64,000 nucleotides of DNA, from contig NCEM01000004.1 of NCBI GenBank assembly GCA_002280725.1, positions 1 to 64,000 of the forward strand. The letters run 5' to 3'. Positions 37,029-45,156 of the stretch are shown piece by piece. The position numbers were made by a program, and so were the translations under genes. The notes under the pieces were generated by a model. The model ran no database searches. It worked only from the letters and a program-made list of their open reading frames with translations, and had not been told where the DNA came from. Every line of letters starts with the position of its first letter. The first letter of the stretch is position 1. Source of the stretch: Alphaproteobacteria bacterium 32-64-14 (GTDB lineage: Bacteria > Pseudomonadota > Alphaproteobacteria > Caulobacterales > Hyphomonadaceae).

Positions 37029-38802
37029 GCGCCTCGCCGACTGGCTTGCGAACACCAATCCAGGCTTCTTTATTCTGTTTGCCGCGCTGTTCGTGCCATT
37101 TGCGCGCAGCAATATCGTGCGCGCGCTTCTACTGGTCGGCGGTCCCGCCGTGGCGCTGGTCGCCCTGATCAATGCCGATGGCCTGAGCCTCAATCTCTCG
37201 ACTTTAAAGATACTGGGGTACGAGCTGGTGCTCTACCGGCCGGACAGTCTCTCCTTCGTCTTCGGCCTCGCTTTCATCATCGCATCGGCGCTCGTCGGCA
37301 TCTACTCGCTGCACCGGCGCGATGCGATGCAGGATTCAACGGCGATGCTCTATGCGGGCGCTGCTGTCTCGGCCGTGTTCGTCGGCGACCTCATCAGCCT
37401 CTTCATCATGTGGGAGCTGACGGCCATTGCCTCCGTGTTCCAGGTGCTCGCGCCGCGGTCTCAGGACAGCGTCCGCGCGGCGATGCGCTATCTCGTCTTC
37501 CAGATTTCGTCCGGCTTGCTGGTGCTGGCGGGCGTGTGCATGTTCGTATCGGCGACGGGCCAGACGCAGTTTGCGTTGATTGCGCCGTCAATGGCGGGCC
37601 TGCCCGTGGGCGTGATGGACATTGCGGCGCCGGGCGCCGTGCTGATCCTCGCGGGCTTTGGCATCAAGGCCGCCTTCCCGATGGTGCACAACTGGCTGCA
37701 GGATGCTTACCCGAAAACCACCGAGACGGGCGCAGTCGTGCTCTCGGCATTCACCACCAAGCTCGCCGTCTATGCGCTGGCGCGCTACTTCGCCGGGCTT
37801 GAGTGGCTGATCTGGATCGGCGCGATCATGACCGTGTTCCCGGTCTTCTTCGCCGTGATCGAGAACGACCTGCGCAAGGTGCTGGCCTACAGCCTCAACA
37901 ACCAGGTCGGCTTCATGGTTTGCGCCGTGGGTATTGGCACGCAGCTCGCGGTGAATGGCGCCGCCGCACATGCCTTTGCGCACATCATGTACAAGGCGCT
38001 GCTGTTCATGAGCATGGGCGCGGTGCTGTATCGGACCGGCACGACGAAGGCCACCGACCTTGGCGGCCTGCATCGAACCATGCCGTGGACGACACTGTTC
38101 TGTCTTGTTGGCGCGGCGTCGATCTCGGCCTTGCCGTTTTTCTCGGGCTTCGTTGCGAAGTCGATGGTGATGTCGGCGTCGTACGCTGACCCGGCATTGT
38201 TTGTCGTGTGGATCATGCTGCTGTTTGCATCGGCGGGCGTGCTCGAGCATTCGGGGATAAAGATCCCGTACTTCGCCTTCTTCGGGCACGACAGCGGCAA
38301 GCGCCCCCAGGAAGCGCCGTTCAACATGCTGATGGCGATGGGTCTGGCTGCCGCGCTTTGCATCCTGATCGGCGTTTCGCCCGGCTGGCTCTACCGCTTC
38401 CTGCCGTACGAGCAGGTCGCGCGCGAATACCTGGCGTCAGATCTCTGGACCGCGCCGCATGTGCTTCAGCAGCTGCAGCTTCTGGTCTTCGCCATGCTGG
38501 CCTTCATGCTGCTGCAGTGGCGCAAGCTGTATCCCGCCGAAGCGCCGGGCCTGATCCTGGACGTCGAATGGCTGTGGCGGCGCGGCTGGCCGATGCTGAC
38601 ATCCGCGCTATCGGCGCCAATGCGGCAGCTGGGCCGGTGGGCGGGCGGTCAGGCGGGCCTGATCAACGGAATGGTCGGCGGGCTGGCCCGGCAGGCGTTC
38701 GCGCCCAATGGATGGGCATCCGCCAAGGTTCCGTTCAGCGTCACGGCAGTCTGCTCGCTGGCAATACTGGGCCTTGTTCTGGCGATTGCATTGTTCCGCT
38801 AG
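37018..38802 (+). CDS. Mrp/Mnh NuoM/N-like proton-translocating subunit, third copy
   Basis: This 594-residue subunit starts at GTG 37018 with a GGGGAGG site and overlaps the small gene before it. The NuoL/M/N motifs are present: Glu in FIMWELTAIASVFQV, Lys in FGIKAAFPMVHNWLQDAYPKT, and LRKVLAYSLNNQVGFMV. It is about 90 residues longer than the other two copies, with an extended C-terminus that ends in an additional helix (about 573-592). It is the last gene of the operon; no terminator is evident before mucR. Confidence 0.88.
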   Translation: MTVERLADWLANTNPGFFILFAALFVPFARSNIVRALLLVGGPAVALVALINADGLSLNLSTLKILGYELVLYRPDSLSFVFGLAFIIASALVGIYSLHRRDAMQDSTAMLYAGAAVSAVFVGDLISLFIMWELTAIASVFQVLAPRSQDSVRAAMRYLVFQISSGLLVLAGVCMFVSATGQTQFALIAPSMAGLPVGVMDIAAPGAVLILAGFGIKAAFPMVHNWLQDAYPKTTETGAVVLSAFTTKLAVYALARYFAGLEWLIWIGAIMTVFPVFFAVIENDLRKVLAYSLNNQVGFMVCAVGIGTQLAVNGAAAHAFAHIMYKALLFMSMGAVLYRTGTTKATDLGGLHRTMPWTTLFCLVGAASISALPFFSGFVAKSMVMSASYADPALFVVWIMLLFASAGVLEHSGIKIPYFAFFGHDSGKRPQEAPFNMLMAMGLAAALCILIGVSPGWLYRFLPYEQVAREYLASDLWTAPHVLQQLQLLVFAMLAFMLLQWRKLYPAEAPGLILDVEWLWRRGWPMLTSALSAPMRQLGRWAGGQAGLINGMVGGLARQAFAPNGWASAKVPFSVTAVCSLAILGLVLAIALFR

Positions 38803-38824
38803 CTTTCATCAGCATTCGGATATG

Positions 38825-38911
38825 GAATCACTACCGAATTCTGGAGCAGTTTACAGTTCTCGCGAATTGGCTGAATATCTCGGCAGTATAGCGTCGACTC
38901 TTCATCGATTC
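38825..38911. promoter_or_regulatory. AT-richer region with three GANTC sites upstream of mucR
   Basis: Three GANTC sites (38825-38829, 38896-38900, 38907-38911) lie within 90 bp just upstream of mucR, in a noticeably AT-richer patch than the surroundings. In Caulobacter-type bacteria GANTC is the CcrM methylation target and often marks cell-cycle promoters. MucR proteins themselves bind AT-rich DNA, so autoregulation is also plausible. Confidence 0.4.
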
Positions 38912-38937
38912 TGCTTGTCGAGAAAGACTTGCTCCAA

Positions 38938-39348
38938 ATGGAACGCGAAACGCGAGCTGCGCCTCATCTTATCGAGATGACGTCCGACATTGTCTCCGCC
39001 TACGTCGCGCACAATCCGGTGCCGGTTGCCGACTTGCCGAAGCTGATCGAGCGGATCCACGCAACGTTATCGGAGATCGATGGCGGGACGCCGTCGGAAG
39101 CCAAGCCGGACCTGAAACCCGCCATTTCCGTCCGCAAGTCGGTGACGGACGAGCACATCGTCTGCCTGGAGGATGGCAAGAAATTCAAGTCACTGAAGCG
39201 GCATCTTCGCACGCGGTATGACATGTCGCCTGAGGAGTACCGCGAGAAGTGGGGCCTGCCGGCGGACTATCCGATGGTCGCGCCCAACTATGCGCGGCAG
39301 CGTTCGGACCTCGCGCGCAAGATGGGCCTTGGCCAGTCGCGCAAGTAG
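38938..39348 (+). CDS. mucR: MucR/Ros-family transcriptional regulator
   Basis: The ATG at 38938 gives 136 residues; a TTG at 38929 adds three. The MucR core is clear: [14 protein letters not shown] near the N-terminus, then [45 protein letters not shown]. The second zinc Cys of Ros is Asp here (CLED), as in Caulobacter MucR proteins from memory. Such regulators bind AT-rich promoters and silence or tune cell-cycle, motility and exopolysaccharide genes. It is monocistronic by spacing. Confidence 0.93.
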   Translation: MERETRAAPHLIEMTSDIVSAYVAHNPVPVADLPKLIERIHATLSEIDGGTPSEAKPDLKPAISVRKSVTDEHIVCLEDGKKFKSLKRHLRTRYDMSPEEYREKWGLPADYPMVAPNYARQRSDLARKMGLGQSRK

Positions 39349-39707
39349 CTGCGGGCGGCTCCCCTGAGAATGACTCCCGCTCTCAATGAAGGCCTGCAAA
39401 TCCTGTGGTTTCGGATCGTCTCCGAAATCAACAGGGGCCAGAAATTGATGCTTTGTTATCGCACATGAAGAATTCGTTCGCGCAGAGCCTTGCCTGATTC
39501 CGCGAACCGAATCAGGTTTGCTCACAGTGATGCGAATCACCGGGTCGCCCCAGTTGCGTGAGTGTGTGCGGGCGCGGCTCCCTCAGTAAACGGAAGATCG
39601 CGGTAACGGTCGGGCTGGCCGCCTGCGATCGGGATTCAACAAAGAAGTCGTTCCGGGCGCCGGTCGAGTTCGACCGGGCTGGATATGGACTCAAGGGGCT
39701 GAGAACT
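39349..39707. other. 359-bp intergenic region between mucR and the PAS gene
   Basis: No credible gene lies here. It contains the GANTC dyad described separately, a third GANTC at 39534-39538 and a fourth (GATTC) near 39633. It presumably carries the promoter of the PAS-domain gene. The stretch 39370-39480 shows nothing I can interpret. Confidence 0.5.
39493..39516. promoter_or_regulatory. Perfect dyad with a GANTC site in each arm
   Basis: CCTGATTC and GAATCAGG form a perfect 8-bp inverted repeat around an 8-nt spacer, and each arm holds a GANTC site. It lacks the GC stem and T-run of a terminator. Its position, about 190 bp before the PAS gene, suits an operator sensitive to CcrM methylation. 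Confidence 0.4.
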
Positions 39708-40220
39708 ATGTCGTTTGAACACACGCCGGCTGCTCCCTCGGGGCAGCAGAAGGTGCTTGAGTCGTGGCGCAAGAGCCTTTGCGGCCGCAGCTTCATCACC
39801 TGCGATGAAATCGATATTCCCGCCATCAATCGCGAGCTCGCCTATGTCAGCGTGCTGAGCTGCGAAGATGGGCGTTTCCGTTTCCGCCTTGCAGGTACGG
39901 GGCTTCACCACGTGTTCGGTGGCGAAGTGCGCGGCAAGACCGCCGATGACATCGAGGCGTGCCGCGGTGGGTTGATGTGGGGCGAGCTTGCTACGCGGGC
40001 CCTGCTGCGCGCGATACCGGTGTCGGGCGCGACGCGCCTGGCCGATGGATCCATGCACTACTGGCTGCGCTTGCCCATGTCTTCGGATGGTGTCGAGGTG
40101 GACATGGTTCTTTGCCACGATCGCTATCTGCCCGCCGAGGCGCTGGCCGATCCAGATCGCGCCGCCCAGCGCGTTGACCTGTCGCTGCGCCGCGACTTCG
40201 CCGAGTTCGTTCCGGCCTAA
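39708..40220 (+). CDS. PAS-domain protein (alphaproteobacterial PAS_5 type)
   Basis: A protein of 170 residues starting at 39708 after AAGGGG. A longer frame from 39558 is less likely because its extra residues look non-coding. The PAS-like region covers about 25-150: AYVSVLSCEDGRFRFRLAGTGLHHVFGGEVRGKTADDI and later YWLRLPMSSDGVEVDMVLCHDRYLP. No effector domain is attached. It resembles the single-domain PAS_5 proteins common in this class, whose ligands and partners are mostly unknown. Confidence 0.8.
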   Translation: MSFEHTPAAPSGQQKVLESWRKSLCGRSFITCDEIDIPAINRELAYVSVLSCEDGRFRFRLAGTGLHHVFGGEVRGKTADDIEACRGGLMWGELATRALLRAIPVSGATRLADGSMHYWLRLPMSSDGVEVDMVLCHDRYLPAEALADPDRAAQRVDLSLRRDFAEFVPA

Positions 40221-40232
40221 GCACTATCCCGC

Positions 40233-40277
40233 GCGCGTTCCCACAGGCTGGTTTATCCACAAGTCGCGGGAACGCGC
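40233..40277. repeat. 10-bp inverted repeat enclosing a consensus DnaA box
   Basis: GCGCGTTCCC (40233-40242) and GGGAACGCGC (40268-40277) are exact inverted copies with a 25-nt spacer. The spacer contains TTATCCACA (40253-40261), the consensus DnaA box. The site lies between convergent genes, so it may also act as a structural terminator, though there is no T-run. Confidence 0.45.
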
Positions 40278-40336
40278 CTGAATCGGAGCGGGAACAGACC
40301 GGAATCGCCCGGAGAACCCGGCGGCGCGACCAGGCC

Positions 40337-40588
40337 CTAGTGGTGGTGATGGTGATCGTCATCCGGCACGGCGTTGTATTTGCCACATTTCGGGCATTTG
40401 ATCGCGTCGAAGGGCTCGCCGTGGAAGACCTCCATGTGCCCGACATTGTCCATCAGCCGGGTCTTGCACGCGCCACAGCGATAGGTGTCTCCGCCTTGGC
40501 CTTCCAGCGCGAGCTTGCCGGCTTCCGGTTCAAGCACCGTGGCCTCGGCCGGGGGCTTGGGGATGACGCGCATTTCCTTCTGCGACAC
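40337..40588 (-). CDS. Small zinc-ribbon protein with natural His-rich tail
   Basis: This 83-residue protein has a flexible N-terminus (1-33), then a four-Cys zinc ribbon: CGAC at 38-41 and CPKC at 65-68, with two His between. The chain ends in DDDHHHHH, a second likely metal site. Function is unknown; nucleic-acid or protein binding is typical of such ribbons. It lies downstream of pstB on the same strand but 122 bp away, so membership of the pst operon is uncertain. Confidence 0.75.
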   Translation of the reverse strand: MSQKEMRVIPKPPAEATVLEPEAGKLALEGQGGDTYRCGACKTRLMDNVGHMEVFHGEPFDAIKCPKCGKYNAVPDDDHHHHH

Positions 40589-40710
40589 GGGCGGGCTCCT
40601 GATGGATGCTCTGGCGGGAACGCGCGTTGTGGCGCTCGATCAAGGTTGGCGTCAAGGCCGCACCCCCGTCAGCGGTTTATGGGGGTTGGAAGGCGCCCGC
40701 TGAAGCGATC

Positions 40711-41577
40711 TCAGCCGAATCGGCCGGTGATGTAGTCTTGCGTCTGCTCGACCTTTGGCATCGTGAAGATCTGATCGGTTGAGCCGGACTCGATCAGCTT
40801 GCCCATGTGGAAGAAGGCCGTGATCTGCGACACGCGCGCGGCCTGCGCCATCGAGTGCGTGACGATCACGATGCAGGTGTGCTTGCGCAGTTGGTCGATC
40901 AGCGCTTCGATGTGCGCCGTCGCGATCGGGTCGAGCGCCGAGCAGGGTTCGTCCATCAGGATGACGGCCGGCGACACCGCGAGCGCGCGGGCGATCACCA
41001 GACGCTGCTGCTGGCCGCCGGACAGACCAAGGCCCGGCTTGCCGAGGCGATCCTTTACCTCGTCCCACAGCGCGGCGCGGCGCAAGGAGCTTTCAACGAG
41101 TTCGTCGAGGTCTGCCTTGGTGGACACCAGCTTGTGCGTGCGGGGACCGTAGGCGATGTTTTCGTAGATCGACATCGGGAACGGGTTCGGCTTCTGGAAC
41201 ACCATGCCGATGCGCGTGCGAACCTGAACGGGATCGATATCAGCGCCGTTGATGTCGGTGCCGTCCATCAGGATGCGGCCCTCGACGCGCGCGCCGGGGA
41301 TCGTGTCGTTCATGCGGTTGAGGCAACGCAGCAGCGTTGATTTCCCGCAGCCGGATGCACCGATAAAGGCGGTGACGGCGTTGTCGGGAATTTCCAGGTT
41401 CACATCAAACAACGCCCGCTTCTCACCGTAGAAGGCGTTGATGCCTTGCAGGGCGATGCGCGTCGACGCTGGCGGTGCGGCGGCGTGCACGACCGAAGGC
41501 GCGTCCATTGGCCCGCTCCGGCCGGAGCGCGTCCGTTGCCGCGTGGTGTTGGGCGCGTCCTGAGTCATGGCGGACAT
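40711..41577 (-). CDS. pstB: Phosphate ABC transporter ATP-binding protein
   Basis: A 288-residue ATPase, chosen to start at 41577 just after the pstA stop. A start at 41613 would overlap pstA. Walker A is GASGCGKST, the signature is LSGGQQQRL and Walker B is [13 protein letters not shown]. The segment [23 protein letters not shown] is diagnostic for PstB. An N-terminal extension of about 35 Ser/Arg/Pro-rich residues precedes the fold. Last gene of pstSCAB; phoU does not follow, unlike the usual arrangement. Confidence 0.95.
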   Translation of the reverse strand: MSAMTQDAPNTTRQRTRSGRSGPMDAPSVVHAAAPPASTRIALQGINAFYGEKRALFDVNLEIPDNAVTAFIGASGCGKSTLLRCLNRMNDTIPGARVEGRILMDGTDINGADIDPVQVRTRIGMVFQKPNPFPMSIYENIAYGPRTHKLVSTKADLDELVESSLRRAALWDEVKDRLGKPGLGLSGGQQQRLVIARALAVSPAVILMDEPCSALDPIATAHIEALIDQLRKHTCIVIVTHSMAQAARVSQITAFFHMGKLIESGSTDQIFTMPKVEQTQDYITGRFG

Positions 41578-41581
41578 GCTA

Positions 41582-42454
41582 TCAGCCCCCGGTCTTTCCG
41601 GCGACAGCGGCATGCGAGAAGCGTGACAGAATGTTGAGGAGAAGCACGCCGACCGTGATCAGCATGGCCCCGGTCCAGGCCAGCGACACCCATTCGTCAT
41701 AGGCGCTGCCCGCATAGCGGTAGATCGCGATGGGCAGGCTTGCCATCGGCTGGGTCATGTCGGTCGACCAGTTGGTGTTGCCGAGCGAAGTGAACAGCAG
41801 CGGCGCGGTTTCGCCCGCGATACGCGCCACGGCCAGAAGAACGCCGGTGAGAATGCCGCCGAAGGCCGCCGGTAGAACCACCTTGCGGACGACCTCGTTC
41901 TCGCGGCTGCCCAGCGCAACGGCGCCATCGCGATAGGCCTGCGGAACGAGGCGAAGAATGTCTTCCGTCGTGCGCGCGACGATCGGCATGGCGATCAGCG
42001 CGAGCGAGATTGCTCCGGCAAATCCAGAGAAGCCGCCGAAAGGTTCGACCGCGATCTGGTAGACGAACAGGCCGATCAGAACAGAGGGGGCCGACAGCAG
42101 GATGTCGTTCACGAAGCGGACGACGGAGGCGAACTTCGACTCCTTGCCAACCTCGGAGAGATAGACGCCAACCATCATGCCAAGCGGCGCGCCGATCATG
42201 GCGCCGAGCCCGACCTGGATGATCGAGCCGACGATGGCGTTGGCAAGGCCGCCGCCGGCGCCGGGCTGCGCCATCGAGTTGGTGAACACCGACAGCGACA
42301 GGCCGCCAAGGCCCTTCGAGAACAGCATCCAGAGGATGAGGCCAAGAAGCGCGAGGCCGATGCCGGCTGCCAACATGCAGAGACCGCCCATGAGCCGGTC
42401 GACAAGCTGGCGGCGGAAGTAACGGGCGCGCGTTGCGGGTGAGAGTTGTTTCAC
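41582..42454 (-). CDS. pstA: Phosphate ABC transporter permease
   Basis: Permease of 290 residues with six helices. The coupling loop is visible as [45 protein letters not shown], followed by [16 protein letters not shown], characteristic of PstA. It forms the membrane channel with PstC. Its start overlaps the pstC stop as ATGA. Confidence 0.94.
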   Translation of the reverse strand: MKQLSPATRARYFRRQLVDRLMGGLCMLAAGIGLALLGLILWMLFSKGLGGLSLSVFTNSMAQPGAGGGLANAIVGSIIQVGLGAMIGAPLGMMVGVYLSEVGKESKFASVVRFVNDILLSAPSVLIGLFVYQIAVEPFGGFSGFAGAISLALIAMPIVARTTEDILRLVPQAYRDGAVALGSRENEVVRKVVLPAAFGGILTGVLLAVARIAGETAPLLFTSLGNTNWSTDMTQPMASLPIAIYRYAGSAYDEWVSLAWTGAMLITVGVLLLNILSRFSHAAVAGKTGG

Positions 42455-43416
42455 GACATGCGCTCCTGGCGCAGCAGGAGCCGCGCAATGGCAAGGACGC
42501 TGAACGACACGACAAAAAGGATGAAGCCAAGGCCAAGCAGCACGGCGAGATCAAGTGTGCCAGGCTCAGCCTCCGGAAAGCTGTTGGCGACGACGGATGC
42601 AATTGTGGCGGATGGTGCCATCAGACTGTCCGGCATGCGGATGGCGTTGCCGATCACGAACACCACGGCCATCGTTTCGCCCAGCGCGCGGCCAAGGCCG
42701 AGGAACACGGCGCCGAACAATGATCCACGCACAGCGGGGATGACGACGCCGGTGAGCGCCTCCCAGCGCGTCGCGCCCATCGCATAGGCGCCGTCTTTCA
42801 GCAGTTGCGGCGTCGATTGCAGAACGTCGCGCGTGGTCGCGGCGATGAACGGGAGGATCATGATGGCGAGGATCAGCGAGGCCGTGAGCATGCCAACGCC
42901 GATGGGCGGTGCGGTGAACCAGAAGAAGCTGTCACCGACCGGCGGGATCCAGAGAAATGTGGCCGTAAGCCAGGGCTGCACGTGCTCCGACATGAACGGC
43001 GCCAGCACGAAGAAGCCCCACATGCCGTAGACGATCGACGGCACCGCGGCGAGCAGTTCGATCGCGACGCCCAGCGGCCCGCGCAGCTTCGACGGGCAGG
43101 TTTCGGTGAGAAAGAACGCAATGCCAAAGCCGATGGGCCATGCGATCAGCAGCGCGAGAAGCGCCGTCACCAGCGTGCCCGTGATAGCAGGCAGCGCGCC
43201 GTAGATCTGCGTCACGGGGTTCCATTCGGAGCCCCAGATAAAGCCAAGGCCGAACGTGTCGAACGCCAGCTTGCCGCCGATGAACATGATGGCGAGGATC
43301 GACAGCAGCACGATCACGACGATAGCGCCCGCGATGTGCAGGCTGATGCGGAAGGCGGTGTCGCCCACATGCAGGCGGCGTGCACCAATCATGGGGCTTG
43401 CAGCTGGCGTGGTCAT
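42451..43416 (-). CDS. pstC: Phosphate ABC transporter permease
   Basis: A 321-residue permease starting at 43416; a longer frame to 43569 would run into the end of pstS and is rejected. It has six helices, with the PstC segments GFGIAFFLTETCPSKLRGPLGVAIELLAAVPSIVYGMWGFFVLAP and LKDGAYAMGATRWEALTGVVIPAVRGSLFGAVFLGLGRALGETMAV. Partner of PstA. Only 25 bp separate it from pstS. Confidence 0.94.
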   Translation of the reverse strand: MTTPAASPMIGARRLHVGDTAFRISLHIAGAIVVIVLLSILAIMFIGGKLAFDTFGLGFIWGSEWNPVTQIYGALPAITGTLVTALLALLIAWPIGFGIAFFLTETCPSKLRGPLGVAIELLAAVPSIVYGMWGFFVLAPFMSEHVQPWLTATFLWIPPVGDSFFWFTAPPIGVGMLTASLILAIMILPFIAATTRDVLQSTPQLLKDGAYAMGATRWEALTGVVIPAVRGSLFGAVFLGLGRALGETMAVVFVIGNAIRMPDSLMAPSATIASVVANSFPEAEPGTLDLAVLLGLGFILFVVSFSVLAIARLLLRQERMS

Positions 43417-43441
43417 TGTTGCTTTGCCCCTCAGCTTTCCG

Positions 43442-44509
43442 TCACGATCCGCTGACAGGCCAGAGCGGTTTGCCGCCCACGACCAGTGTGGACCATTGTG
43501 CGCGCACCCGGTCCTGAACCTCGGGCGGCAGCATGATGTAGTGCAGGCGGTCTGCGGTCGCGGCGCCATTGCGGAACGACCAGTCGAAGAATTTCAGCAC
43601 GCGCTGCGTCGTGGCCGGATCCTTCGGATTGCGCGGCACGAGGACGTAGGTGGCGGATGTGATCGGCCAAGCGATCTCGCCAGGCATGTTGAGCATGCTG
43701 GCCGCCATGCCTTTCGCATTGGTCCAATCGGCCTGTGCGGCGGCTTCAAGGAAGCCCGGCACGCTCGGTGTGACGAACTTGCCCGAGCCGTTCTCCAGCA
43801 TGAGCGCCTGCATGCCGTTCTCGGCGGCGTAGGCGAATTCAACATAGCCAATGCCGCCCTTGATGTTCTTCACGGCCGCCGCAACACCCGCATTGCCCGG
43901 CGCGCCAAGGCCTGTGCGCCATGCAACGGCGTTGCCTGCGCCGGTGCGTTCTTTGAAGATGGGGCTGACGCTCGACAGGTATTTCGTGAAGATGCTGGTC
44001 GTGCCCGAGCTGTCGGCGCGATAGGCGGGCGAGATCGGAATCTGCGGAAGCCTGAGGCCCGGATTGATCGCCACGATCTTGGGATCGTTCCACAGCCGCA
44101 CGCGGCCGACATAGATCTCGCCCAGCAATGCGCCGGTGAGCTTCAGCTTCGTGCCGTCGACACCCGGCACGTTGACGATGACGACCACAGCGCCAATCAC
44201 GGCGGGGAACTGAAGCAGCTGTTCTTTCTCAAGCCGCTCAAGCGCGACGGGGCTGTCGGAAGCGCCGAAATCGACAGTGCGGTTGATGATCTGCGTGACA
44301 CCCGCGCCCGAACCCAGCGCCTGGTAGTTGAGGCGCGCGCTTTCGCCGCCCGATTTCGCATAATCCTCGCCCCAGCTCGAATAGATCGGCGCGGGGAAGG
44401 TCGCGCCGGCGCCGGTGATGTTCTGGGCGTTTGCGGGCGTGATGGTCAGGATTGCGGCGGCCAGCAAAGGGCCCAGCGCAGCAGGCAAGCGGCGGGCGAG
44501 CAGGTTCAT
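43442..44509 (-). CDS. pstS: Periplasmic phosphate-binding protein
   Basis: The protein has 355 residues from the ATG at 44509, opening with a signal peptide (MNLLARRLPAALGPLLAAA..., cut after ANA). A longer frame to 44698 adds 63 non-signal residues and is unlikely. Phosphate-binding motifs are clear: ITGAGATFPAPIYSSWGEDY, YQALGSGAGVTQI, DFGASDSPV and RADSSGTTSIFTKYLS. It delivers phosphate to PstCA. First gene of pstSCAB, probably PhoB-controlled. Confidence 0.95.
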   Translation of the reverse strand: MNLLARRLPAALGPLLAAAILTITPANAQNITGAGATFPAPIYSSWGEDYAKSGGESARLNYQALGSGAGVTQIINRTVDFGASDSPVALERLEKEQLLQFPAVIGAVVVIVNVPGVDGTKLKLTGALLGEIYVGRVRLWNDPKIVAINPGLRLPQIPISPAYRADSSGTTSIFTKYLSSVSPIFKERTGAGNAVAWRTGLGAPGNAGVAAAVKNIKGGIGYVEFAYAAENGMQALMLENGSGKFVTPSVPGFLEAAAQADWTNAKGMAASMLNMPGEIAWPITSATYVLVPRNPKDPATTQRVLKFFDWSFRNGAATADRLHYIMLPPEVQDRVRAQWSTLVVGGKPLWPVSGS

Positions 44510-44586
44510 CACGGGCGTTGGCTCCCCCAGCCTTCTGGCTGGCGCAGGACGGATCGCGCTGGCCTTAGACACCTTGCGCGAACCAT

Positions 44587-44628
44587 TTGTGACAGCAGGT
44601 CGGCCTGGCAGGTCTCCGCATGTCACAA
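44587..44628. promoter_or_regulatory. Candidate Pho-type inverted sites upstream of pstS
   Basis: TTGTGACA (44587-44594) and TGTCACAA (44621-44628) are exact inverted copies 26 nt apart, 78-119 bp upstream of the pstS start. TGTCA is the core of PhoB half-sites, but PhoB boxes are normally direct repeats 11 bp apart, so this is only a candidate. Confidence 0.3.
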
Positions 44629-44701
44629 TCAGAAAGCGTTCTAAAAACAGCCGCTTAATGGCCTGCGGCGGCCTGTCCGCGCAAAGGCTGCGTCTCAATG
44701 C

Positions 44702-44738
44702 ATAGGAAAATCATCCCATCAATAGGAAAGTTTTCCCA
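44702..44738. repeat. Two tandem 17-bp repeats upstream of the DnaA-C gene
   Basis: ATAGGAAAATCATCCCA and ATAGGAAAGTTTTCCCA start exactly 20 bp apart and agree at 14 of 17 positions. The second contains the palindrome GGAAAGTTTTCC. They lie 38-74 bp upstream of the DnaA-C-domain gene, in AT-richer sequence, and look like a tandem operator at near two-turn spacing. Confidence 0.5.
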
Positions 44739-44775
44739 CACTTCGAGATTTGCGCGATACTGAGTCTGTCGCGCC

Positions 44776-45114
44776 ATGGAGGTTGGATTGAACAAGATGA
44801 GGCAATCGACGGATGACCGCACGCGGGCGGAACTTGCCGTCTCTATTTCAGCAGCGGCGGTTGGGGCCTCGAAGGAGGATGTCGCCGGTCAGGGTCGCTC
44901 GCATCGCGTGGTCCTCGCCCGGCAGGTCGCCATGTATCTCGTGCATGTCGCCTGCGGGATCAGCCTCAGCCGCGTGGCGGCGGCGTTTGGGCGCGACCGT
45001 TCAACCGTTGCTTACGCGGTCCGCTCGCTCGAACTGCGCCGGGACCATCCGGAATTCGACGCCTGGGTTCAGGCGCTGGAGGAGTCGATCGTTCGTGCGC
45101 CGGTGATGCTGTGA
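44776..45114 (+). CDS. DnaA domain IV-like HTH protein
   Basis: A 112-residue protein matching only the C-terminal DNA-binding domain of the replication initiator DnaA. The segments RQVAMYLVHVACGISLSRVAAAFGRDRSTVAYAVRSLE contain the HTH and the DnaA signature region. There is no AAA+ ATPase domain. It may bind DnaA-box-like sites as a regulator or competitor. Its stop is directly followed, in the same frame, by the DUF6456 gene, so they are probably co-transcribed. Confidence 0.85.
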   Translation: MEVGLNKMRQSTDDRTRAELAVSISAAAVGASKEDVAGQGRSHRVVLARQVAMYLVHVACGISLSRVAAAFGRDRSTVAYAVRSLELRRDHPEFDAWVQALEESIVRAPVML

Positions 45115-45156
45115 GCGCCGCTGGCGCCGAAGCTCCGGCATCCCCGAAGCAGGACG

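Noticed and set aside
40337..40351. Five consecutive His codons as a cloning tag or vector contamination
   Set aside because: They are preceded by natural-looking DDD and a zinc ribbon, with no linker or vector sequence; the flanks are ordinary genome.
40653..40686. Stem of ACCCCC/GGGGGT downstream of pstB as a terminator
   Set aside because: The stem is six bases with a 13-nt loop and no T-run on the minus strand.
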